A DNA stretch of 32,653 nucleotides, from positions 1-32,653 of the forward strand of contig CALVFJ010000019.1 in the NCBI GenBank assembly GCA_944326795.1. Reading direction: 5' to 3'. A program made the position numbers and the translations under genes. Source of the DNA: an uncultured Erysipelotrichaceae bacterium (lineage in GTDB: Bacteria; Bacillota_I; Bacilli_A; Erysipelotrichales; Erysipelotrichaceae). The notes beneath the pieces are model-generated. The model made no database searches. It was given only the letters and a program-made list of their open reading frames with translations, and was not told where the DNA came from. Of the stretch, positions 1 to 6,704 are shown in pieces (position 1 is the stretch's first letter; every line of letters begins with the position of its first letter).

Positions 1-40
1 CGCTCTATGCTTAGTTCAAAGAACATTATTGTTGATATAG
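1..40 (+). CDS. Possible 3' end of an upstream gene (partial)
   Basis: One forward frame is open from the left edge to a TAG at 38-40, just before a strong terminator, so this may be the last dozen codons of a gene lying outside the window. The frame would end in a hydrophobic run (LVQRTLLLI). Too little is present to identify it, and another frame stops at 14, so the reading frame itself is uncertain. Confidence 0.25.
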   Translation, partial: ALCLVQRTLLLI

Positions 41-44
41 TAAA

Positions 45-72
45 TGACGGATTTTTAATCCGTCACTTTTTT
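45..72 (+). terminator. Intrinsic terminator of upstream gene
   Basis: Perfect 9-bp inverted repeat TGACGGATT / AATCCGTCA (45-53 and 57-65) with a TTT loop, followed by a run of T. It separates whatever lies to the left from the ABC transporter operon. Confidence 0.85.
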
Positions 73-101
73 ATTTTGTAACGATAAAGACAGATGCTTT
101 C

Positions 102-130
102 TTGAGAATTATGCAAAAAACGGCTATAAT
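102..130 (+). promoter_or_regulatory. Sigma-A promoter of the ABC transporter operon
   Basis: TTGAGA (102-107), 17-bp spacer, TATAAT (125-130). The predicted start of transcription near 137 gives a short leader of about 23 nt before the ATG at 160, carrying the ribosome site AAGGGG (145-150). Confidence 0.75.
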
Positions 131-159
131 CGAAATAATTAAGTAAGGGGATGTAATTG

Positions 160-1254
160 ATGAAAATAAGCTTGCAGAAAATAACGAAGGTATTTTTTAA
201 AGCTGGAAAAAATGCGCAGGAAGTAAAGGCAGTTGACGATTTTGATCTAGAGATACCGGATGGGCAGCTAGTCGGTTTGCTAGGACCATCGGGATGTGGA
301 AAAAGTACGACCTTGAACATGTTGTGTGGTTTGGAAGAACCAACTTCAGGCAAGATCTATTTTGCTGATCAAGATGTCACAGCTTTGCCGCCAGAGCTAA
401 GAGGCGTAGGCATGGTCTTTCAAAACTATGCACTGTATCCGCATCTAAGCGTAAAGAAAAATATCTTGTTTCCTTTGGAAAATTTAAAAGGTAAAGCGGC
501 ATTAAGCAAAAAAGAAATGGAAAATAGGATGATGGAAGCTGCTAAGCTGGTGCAGATCATTGATCTTTTAGATCGAAAGCCCAAGGAGCTGTCGGGTGGG
601 CAGCAACAAAGGGTAGCGATAGCTAGAGCGTTGGTCAAGCTGCCTAATGTGCTGCTTCTGGATGAACCTTTATCTAACCTTGATGCCCGATTGCGCTTGC
701 AGACCAGGGAAGAGATCCGCAAGATCCAGCGGGCTACTAAGATCACGACGATCTTTGTGACCCATGATCAAGAAGAGGCAATGAGCATCTGTGATCAGAT
801 CGTGGTGATGAATGAGGGCAGGATCCAACAGGCTGGTAAACCACAGGATGTATATGATGATCCGACTAATTTATTTGTAGCTAAATTTTTAGGTAATCCG
901 CCGATCAATGTGTTTGCCGCGAAGATTAAAGATGGAAAATTATATCTTGGTGAGCAGATGGTGATGGCTGGATATGATATAGCTGATCAAGATGTTATTG
1001 CCGCCGTTCGTCCGGAAGGCTTCGTCATTGATGAGCGTGGTCCTTTTAGGGTACGGTTACAAAGCGTGGAGATCATGGGCAGAGAAATCAGCGTTGTGGC
1101 AGCTCATCCGGCATGTCAAAGCGATACGTTCCGTGCCATCGTCCAAAATGAGCAGTTGCGCGACCATCAACAGGATAATATTGCTTTTAGCTTGAAGAAA
1201 GAAAAAGTATTTATCTTTGATGTCAGCGAAGAAAGCAGGCTTGATAGAAGATGA
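160..1254 (+). CDS. ABC transporter ATP-binding protein, carbohydrate uptake (UgpC/MalK/MsmX type)
   Basis: Cytoplasmic ATPase that powers the two permeases encoded next. All nucleotide-binding motifs are visible: Walker A GPSGCGKST (residues 42-50), Q-loop FQNYALYPH, signature LSGGQQQR (from 144), Walker B LLLDEP (D168, E169) and the H-loop His202. About 120 further residues form the C-terminal regulatory (TOBE-like) region typical of CUT1 sugar or glycerol-phosphate transporters; 364 aa is normal. The ATG at 160 is preferred over an in-frame TTG at 157 because it lies 9 nt after AAGGGG. The stop overlaps the next start (ATGA). The ribosome site is complementary to a candidate small RNA at 16099-16201. 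Confidence 0.93.
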   Translation: MKISLQKITKVFFKAGKNAQEVKAVDDFDLEIPDGQLVGLLGPSGCGKSTTLNMLCGLEEPTSGKIYFADQDVTALPPELRGVGMVFQNYALYPHLSVKKNILFPLENLKGKAALSKKEMENRMMEAAKLVQIIDLLDRKPKELSGGQQQRVAIARALVKLPNVLLLDEPLSNLDARLRLQTREEIRKIQRATKITTIFVTHDQEEAMSICDQIVVMNEGRIQQAGKPQDVYDDPTNLFVAKFLGNPPINVFAAKIKDGKLYLGEQMVMAGYDIADQDVIAAVRPEGFVIDERGPFRVRLQSVEIMGREISVVAAHPACQSDTFRAIVQNEQLRDHQQDNIAFSLKKEKVFIFDVSEESRLDRR

Positions 1255-2141
1255 AAAGACAACAATATAAAGCATGGCTATATTTGCTGCCAGCCTTGAT
1301 CTTCTTGATCATTTTTTTAGTATATCCGCTTTTTGATGTATTTGTTTATTCCTTGGAAGAAAGCTATAATTTTGCTTCGCAGACCTATACGGGGGTTGGC
1401 GGATATAACTACGCTTATGTCTTGCATGATCCTTACTTTTTACAAGCTGTTCAAAATACCTTTATCTTGGTGATAATTACCGTGCCGCTTTCGACCTTGT
1501 TGGCTCTGATCATTTCTTTGGGATTGAGTTCGATCAAGGCCTTGCGTAATCTGTATCAAACGATATATTTCTTGCCTTATGTTACCAATACCTTAGCAGT
1601 TGGCTTAGTTTTTATGATCTTGTTTCAAAAAACTGAGTATACGGTTGGTTTGGTTAATTTGATCTTAAGCGTATTTGGGATATCGAGCATTGATTTTATT
1701 GATGGGCCTTATTGGGCCAAGATGTTCGTATTGTGTTTTTATACGATATGGGTGGTCTTGCCATTTAAGATCTTGGTATTGACCGGAGCCTTGGCTTCCG
1801 TTAATCAGGATTACTATAAGGCTGCCAAGATCGATGGGGCTAGTCGTTGGACGATCTTTTATAAGATTACTTTGCCGATGATCTCGCCGATGTTGTTTTA
1901 TTTGATCATCACCGGTTTTATCGGCGCTTTTAAGGCTTATAGCGATGCCGTGGCTTTGTTTGGTACCAATTTGAATGCCGCAGGGATGAATACGATCGTA
2001 GGCTATGTTTATGATATGCTTTATGGTAGCAGTGGTGGTTATCCGTCATATGCTTCGAGCGCGGCAATCATCTTGTTTGTTATCGTGCTGACCATCACTT
2101 GTATCAATTTGTTGGTTAGCAAGAAATATGTGCATTATTAA
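1251..2141 (+). CDS. ABC transporter permease, MalF/UgpA-like
   Basis: First of two inner permease subunits. The 296-aa protein is strongly hydrophobic with about six membrane segments, starting at residues 10-30. It has the conserved cytoplasmic EAA-type loop that contacts the ATPase (KAAKIDGAS, about residues 190-199, followed by KITLPMISP). The ATGA overlap with the ATPase gene indicates translational coupling; no strong ribosome site of its own is seen. Family assignment to the sugar/glycerol-3-phosphate permeases is firm, but the substrate cannot be read from the sequence. Confidence 0.9.
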   Translation: MKRQQYKAWLYLLPALIFLIIFLVYPLFDVFVYSLEESYNFASQTYTGVGGYNYAYVLHDPYFLQAVQNTFILVIITVPLSTLLALIISLGLSSIKALRNLYQTIYFLPYVTNTLAVGLVFMILFQKTEYTVGLVNLILSVFGISSIDFIDGPYWAKMFVLCFYTIWVVLPFKILVLTGALASVNQDYYKAAKIDGASRWTIFYKITLPMISPMLFYLIITGFIGAFKAYSDAVALFGTNLNAAGMNTIVGYVYDMLYGSSGGYPSYASSAAIILFVIVLTITCINLLVSKKYVHY

Positions 2142-2158
2142 AGGGGGAGGGATAGATC

Positions 2159-3028
2159 ATGGAACTTGATTTTAAGAAGCGGCAATTAAAATTGCAGCGG
2201 CAAGATAAGATCTTGAAGATCTTTACCTATGTAATGCTGAGCGTTTGGGCGCTGATCGTAATCTTTCCGTTTTATTGGATGGTCTTGACTTCGTTTAAAG
2301 ATTATGGAGCATATAATGCGGAATATGCACCGGCCTTTTTTACCTTAGAGCCAACCTTAAATAATTATGTTGAAGCATTTAGTGCGGTCGCGCTGGATCG
2401 TTATTTGTTTAATACGGTGATATTTGCCTTGGTTACGACCGCTTTGATGGTCGTGGTCATTACCTTGGCGGCCTATGCTTTTTCGCGCTTGCAGTTTAAA
2501 GGTAAAAATGTGGTTTTTACGTTATTTTTGGCTTTGATGATGATTCCTAGCGAACTGGTGGTGATCACTAATTTTGCAACGATCACGCAATGGGATCTGC
2601 GCAATAGCTTTTTAGGTTTGATACTACCATCGGTTACATCCGTATTTTATATCTATCTGTTGAAAGAGGCTTTTGAACAAGTGCCAGATGAACTATATAA
2701 GGCAGCTAAGGTCGATGGCACTTCTGACCTAAAGTATTTGTTAAAAGTAATGATCCCGATCTGCAAGCCTACTTTGATCACGATCATCATCTTGAAGATC
2801 ATCGAATGCTGGAATTCCTATGTATGGCCACGCTTGATCACCGATGATCCCTCTTATTTTCTGGTATCCAATGGCATCCAGGAAATCAGGGAAAATGGTT
2901 TTGGACGGGAGAATATCCCGGCTATGATGGCGGCGGTCGTAGTTATTTCGATACCTTTGATCATCTTATTTTTGATCTTCCGCAAAAAGATCATGGCGGG
3001 CGTTTCTAAAGGAGGTATCAAAGGATGA
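2159..3028 (+). CDS. ABC transporter permease, MalG/UgpE-like
   Basis: Second permease subunit, 289 aa. It has an N-terminal cytoplasmic segment, a membrane helix at about residues 22-45, a conserved periplasmic-side region and four or five more helices. The EAA-type loop KAAKVDGTS (about residues 181-189) is the coupling element to the ATPase. A very strong ribosome site (AGGGGGAGGG) precedes the ATG. The stop overlaps the next gene by ATGA. The gene is unusually dense in GATC tetranucleotides (see findings). Confidence 0.9.
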   Translation: MELDFKKRQLKLQRQDKILKIFTYVMLSVWALIVIFPFYWMVLTSFKDYGAYNAEYAPAFFTLEPTLNNYVEAFSAVALDRYLFNTVIFALVTTALMVVVITLAAYAFSRLQFKGKNVVFTLFLALMMIPSELVVITNFATITQWDLRNSFLGLILPSVTSVFYIYLLKEAFEQVPDELYKAAKVDGTSDLKYLLKVMIPICKPTLITIIILKIIECWNSYVWPRLITDDPSYFLVSNGIQEIRENGFGRENIPAMMAAVVVISIPLIILFLIFRKKIMAGVSKGGIKG

Positions 3029-4608
3029 GGGTTCTTAGAAATATCATTATCTTAGGGCTTGTATTGCTGCTTGGGGGCTGTCATGGTTCTAAAGAAAGCG
3101 TTAGTTTTCAGGTCCCTGATGCTTTGGGTCTCGAGCGTAGTTTTGAACTGACCTTTTGGGCAAAAAATGATACCAATAAGACGCAGACCGATATATATAA
3201 GCAAGCGATCGAAGAATTTCAAGCCCTATATCCTAACATTACCGTGAACCTGCGTTTATATACGGATTATGGCAAGATCTATAATGATGTCATTACCAAT
3301 ATTGCAACAGGCACGACTCCTAATATCTGTATCAGTTATCCCGATCATATTGCGACCTATCTGACGGGGGATAATGTCGTTGTGCCCCTTGATGACCTGA
3401 TGGATGATCCAACATATGGTTTGGGCAGCAGCGAACTGTCGTTCGTGTCGCCAACCAAGGAGCAGATCATCAGCAAGTATCTTGAGGAGGGGAAGATTGC
3501 CAATCATTATTATGCCATGCCATTCATGCGTTCGAGCGAAGTATGCTATATCAATAAGACTTTTGTTGAAAAGTTGGGTTATACTTTGCCAGAACATTTG
3601 ACCTGGGATTTTATCTGGGAAGTTAGCGAAGCGGCAATGGCAAAAGATGAAGCGGGAAATTATCTGCTTAACGGGCAACAAGTATTGATTCCTTTCATTT
3701 ATAAGTCAACGGATAATATGATGATCCAATATTTAGCGCAAGCTGATGCTGGTTACAGCAATGAACAAGGGGAAGTATTAATATTTAATGATACGACCAA
3801 GGATTTTTTACAAACGATTGCTAAGCATACTGCTTCAGGAGCTTTTTCGACCTTTAAGATCTCCGGATATCCCGCTAATTTTTTAAATGCCGGGCAGTGT
3901 ATCTTTGCAATTGACTCAACGGCTGGGGCAACGTGGATGGGGGCTGATGCTCCGCTTATCGATATCAGCGAAGATGCTTTGGTGGATTTTGAAACGGTGG
4001 TCATGGAAATTCCACAGCTTGATCCTGATGATCCGAAAATGATCTCTCAAGGTCCTTCGATCTGTATCTTTAACAAAGAAGATCCCCAGGAAGTTTTGGC
4101 ATCTTGGCTATTCGTGCAATATCTTTTGACCAATGATATCCAGATATCTTATGCACAAACCGAAGGTTATGTACCGGTAACGTACTTGGCGCAAGATGAT
4201 AAAGCATATCAAGATTATCTTGCAGCAGCAGGTAGCGATGATGATCTGCATTATGATGTCAAGCTGCAAGCAACGAATATCTTGCTAGCCAATGTAGATA
4301 ATACCTTCATTACGCCAGTTTTTAATGGTTCTAGTTCCGTAAGGGATACCGCAGGCCAGCTGATCGAAAATACCGTTAAAGCAGTTCGCCGTAAAGAAAC
4401 GGTCGATGATGCTTATTTTGCACAATTATTTACAGATGTTAGTGCTTTATACCATCTAGATGAGATAACTACTACTGATGCTAAGCGTGATCTTGGGCCT
4501 TTGCCACCAACAGCGAAGATGCTGATTGGATCATTGGCGGTGGTATGGTGCGGGCTGTTCGTGGCATTTATTTGGCAAATAAGGCAAAAAAAGCGGGAGA
4601 AACGTTGA
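3025..4608 (+). CDS. Extracellular solute-binding lipoprotein of the ABC transporter, with a C-terminal membrane helix
   Basis: A 527-aa family-1-type solute-binding protein that would capture a sugar or glycerophospho compound outside the cell. The signal peptide ends in a lipobox LLGGC (lipidated Cys19). The mature part begins with the typical ELTFWAKNDTNKTQTDIYKQ segment and contains a DTAGQLIENTV-like C-terminal helix. The order ATPase-permease-permease-binding protein is that of ugp/msm-like operons. Unusually, the protein continues to a second hydrophobic helix at about residues 499-518 followed by a basic tail (RQKKREKR), so it would be anchored at both ends. Most relatives are about 420-450 aa without this tail. 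Start: ATG 10 nt after AAAGGAGG. Confidence 0.85.
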   Translation: MRVLRNIIILGLVLLLGGCHGSKESVSFQVPDALGLERSFELTFWAKNDTNKTQTDIYKQAIEEFQALYPNITVNLRLYTDYGKIYNDVITNIATGTTPNICISYPDHIATYLTGDNVVVPLDDLMDDPTYGLGSSELSFVSPTKEQIISKYLEEGKIANHYYAMPFMRSSEVCYINKTFVEKLGYTLPEHLTWDFIWEVSEAAMAKDEAGNYLLNGQQVLIPFIYKSTDNMMIQYLAQADAGYSNEQGEVLIFNDTTKDFLQTIAKHTASGAFSTFKISGYPANFLNAGQCIFAIDSTAGATWMGADAPLIDISEDALVDFETVVMEIPQLDPDDPKMISQGPSICIFNKEDPQEVLASWLFVQYLLTNDIQISYAQTEGYVPVTYLAQDDKAYQDYLAAAGSDDDLHYDVKLQATNILLANVDNTFITPVFNGSSSVRDTAGQLIENTVKAVRRKETVDDAYFAQLFTDVSALYHLDEITTTDAKRDLGPLPPTAKMLIGSLAVVWCGLFVAFIWQIRQKKREKR

Positions 4609-4632
4609 TTTTAGCTGATTTAAGATTATAAT
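4605..4632 (+). promoter_or_regulatory. Probable promoter of the 4661 lipoprotein gene
   Basis: TTGATT (4605-4610), 16-bp spacer, TATAAT (4627-4632). It overlaps the stop codon of the solute-binding protein. No terminator separates the two genes, so read-through from the ABC operon is also possible. Confidence 0.5.
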
Positions 4633-4660
4633 TAAAACGAAAGATCAAGGAGATAAGAAT

Positions 4661-5461
4661 ATGAAAAAGTTATTATTTTTAGCTTTAGCTATGGCTTTAG
4701 CTTTAAGTTTTACCGGCTGCACAAAGCAGGAAGAAACTGTAGAAACAGCACCTGCGACAACGGAAACAGTTGAAACAAGCGCACCTGCCGAAACAGCAAC
4801 AACAGATGTTGCCGTGATGAGCTATGAGGAATATATGGCAGCTGAGCTAGATACGCAGGTTTGTGTGGAAACTTATGTGCAAGCAAAACAGTCTTGGTGG
4901 GAAGACAAAGCAACGGTTTATACCCAAACCCCAGAAGGCGCTTATTTTGTCTATGATATGGCTTGTTCCCAAGAAGATTATGACAAATTAGTTCCTGGCA
5001 CGAAGATCAAAGTTACAGGTTACAAGGCTGAATGGTCGGGTGAAGTTGAGATCATGGATGGCAGCTTTGAATTTGTAGAAGGTGCAGATAGCTATATAGC
5101 TGAACCAATCGATGTTACGGAATTATTAGCTAGTGAAGATCTGATCAATTATCAAAATCAAAAAGTTTCCTTTACTGGTATGGTCGTTGAAGCTGCGGGT
5201 CAAGATGCTGAGGGCAATGATGTAGCCTTCTTATATAACTGGGATGGCTCTGGCAGCGATGGTGATGATCTATACTTCAATGCTTCTTATGGTGGAAATA
5301 CTTATACTTTTACGATCGAATCATATCTTTGCGATAATACGACCGAAGTATATGAAGCAGTAGAAAACCTACAGATTGGTCAAACGATCGATATGGAAGG
5401 ATTCTTATATTGGTATGAAGGGGTAAATCCTCACATCACAGCGGTTACGGTCGTTGAATAA
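4661..5461 (+). CDS. Lipoprotein of unknown function with two OB-fold-like segments
   Basis: 266 aa. The signal peptide ends in SFTGC (lipidated Cys20), followed by a Thr/Glu/Ala-rich linker to about residue 48. Two stretches with similar beta-rich patterns follow. Each has a phrase of the type seen in small OB-fold domains (GTKIKVTGYKAEW near residue 110; QKVSFTGMVVEA near 170; IGQTIDMEGFLYWYEG near the end). I do not recognise a family with a known function. AAGGAG lies 8 nt before the ATG. It follows the ABC operon directly, but nothing in the sequence proves it is part of the transporter. Confidence 0.8.
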   Translation: MKKLLFLALAMALALSFTGCTKQEETVETAPATTETVETSAPAETATTDVAVMSYEEYMAAELDTQVCVETYVQAKQSWWEDKATVYTQTPEGAYFVYDMACSQEDYDKLVPGTKIKVTGYKAEWSGEVEIMDGSFEFVEGADSYIAEPIDVTELLASEDLINYQNQKVSFTGMVVEAAGQDAEGNDVAFLYNWDGSGSDGDDLYFNASYGGNTYTFTIESYLCDNTTEVYEAVENLQIGQTIDMEGFLYWYEGVNPHITAVTVVE

Positions 5462-5470
5462 GGAGAGATA

Positions 5471-5498
5471 GCCACGGTTTTAGAACCGTGGCTTTTTT
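5471..5498 (+). terminator. Intrinsic terminator after the lipoprotein gene
   Basis: 9-bp perfect stem GCCACGGTT / AACCGTGGC (5471-5479, 5484-5492) with a 4-nt loop and a T-tract. It ends the ABC transporter/lipoprotein block. Confidence 0.9.
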
Positions 5499-5520
5499 AC
5501 ATTAAATAAGATTTTCACAA

Positions 5521-5549
5521 TTGACAATTGATACAGATGATTTTATAAT
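5521..5549 (+). promoter_or_regulatory. Consensus promoter of gap
   Basis: Exact consensus TTGACA (5521-5526), 17-bp spacer, TATAAT (5544-5549). The -35 box sits inside an inverted repeat AATTGACAATT. The same 12-mer CAATTGACAATT occurs at the -35 of the gene at 12922. Confidence 0.9.
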
Positions 5550-5579
5550 TTAATTGCTATATAAGGAGGCAATTTTAAA

Positions 5580-6596
5580 ATGGCAGATGTAAAAGTAGCA
5601 ATTAATGGTTTTGGTAGAATTGGACGTTTAGCGTTCAGACAAATGTTTGGAGCAGAAGGCTATGAAGTAGTAGCTATCAACGATTTGACTGATCCAAAAA
5701 TGTTAGCTCACCTATTAAAATATGATACAGCTCAAGGACGTTATGAAGGTCATACAGTTGTAGCTGGTGAAGATTCTATCACTGTTGATGGAAAAGAAAT
5801 CAAGATCTATAAAGAGGCTGATGCTTCTAAATTACCTTGGGGAGAACTAGACGTAGACGTAGTTCTAGAATGTACTGGTTTCTACACTAAGAAAGATAAA
5901 GCAATGGCTCATATCAATGCTGGTGCTAAAAAAGTAGTTATTTCAGCTCCTGCTGGAAATGATCTACCTACTATCGTTTACAGCGTAAACGAAGGTGTAT
6001 TGACTGCTGAAGATACAATCATTTCAGCTGCATCTTGTACAACAAACTGCTTAGCTCCAATGGCTAACACTTTGAACAAATATGCACCAATCAAATCTGG
6101 TATCATGACTACTGTTCATGCTTATACTGGTGACCAAATGATCTTGGACGGACCTCATAGAAAAGGTGATCTAAGAAGAGCAAGAGCTGGTGCAGTTAAC
6201 ATCGTTCCTAACTCTACAGGTGCTGCAAAAGCTATCGGCTTAGTAATTCCTGAATTAAATGGTAAATTGATCGGTTCAGCTCAACGTGTTCCAGTTCCTA
6301 CAGGATCTACAACTATTTTGGTTGCAGTTGTTGAAGGAAAAGACGTTACAGTTGAAGGTATCAACGCTGCTATGAAAGCTGCTGCTAATGATTCATTCGG
6401 ATATACTGAAGAACCACTAGTTTCTAGTGACATCATCGGTATCACTTATGGTTCATTATTTGATGCAACTCAAACAATGGTTACTAAGATCGACGACAAT
6501 ACTTACCAAGTACAAGTTGTTGCATGGTATGATAATGAAAATTCTTATACTAGCCAAATGGTTAGAACCATCAAATACTTTGCTAACATTAAATAA
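5580..6596 (+). CDS. gap: Glyceraldehyde-3-phosphate dehydrogenase (phosphorylating, NAD-type)
   Basis: Glycolytic enzyme converting glyceraldehyde-3-phosphate, NAD+ and phosphate to 1,3-bisphosphoglycerate in the cytosol. It has the N-terminal Rossmann motif [13 protein letters not shown] (from residue 8) and the active-site block [10 protein letters not shown] with catalytic Cys153. The HAYTGDQ segment carrying the catalytic His and the C-terminal [15 protein letters not shown] are also present; 338 aa is normal. AAGGAGG (5563-5569) precedes the ATG. Codon choice is visibly more biased than in neighbouring genes (for example few TTG Leu codons), as expected for very high expression. It is transcribed alone between its own promoter and terminator. 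Confidence 0.98.
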   Translation: MADVKVAINGFGRIGRLAFRQMFGAEGYEVVAINDLTDPKMLAHLLKYDTAQGRYEGHTVVAGEDSITVDGKEIKIYKEADASKLPWGELDVDVVLECTGFYTKKDKAMAHINAGAKKVVISAPAGNDLPTIVYSVNEGVLTAEDTIISAASCTTNCLAPMANTLNKYAPIKSGIMTTVHAYTGDQMILDGPHRKGDLRRARAGAVNIVPNSTGAAKAIGLVIPELNGKLIGSAQRVPVPTGSTTILVAVVEGKDVTVEGINAAMKAAANDSFGYTEEPLVSSDIIGITYGSLFDATQTMVTKIDDNTYQVQVVAWYDNENSYTSQMVRTIKYFANIK

Positions 6597-6625
6597 TTAG
6601 ATTAATTGCTAACAAAAGTCAAAGG

Positions 6626-6650
6626 GCGCACGTTTCAAACGTGCGCTTTT
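6626..6650 (+). terminator. Intrinsic terminator of gap
   Basis: 9-bp GC-rich stem GCGCACGTT / AACGTGCGC with a TCA loop (6626-6646), followed by TTTT. Confidence 0.9.
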
Positions 6651-6704
6651 AATTGCGTTCAAAAGGGAAAAAGGGTAAAATTATAATATGAGCGAGGATT
6701 GTTT

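Noticed and set aside
992..1195. Small + strand frame inside the ATPase gene
   Set aside because: Out-of-frame shadow of the confirmed ATPase C-terminal region, without a ribosome site.
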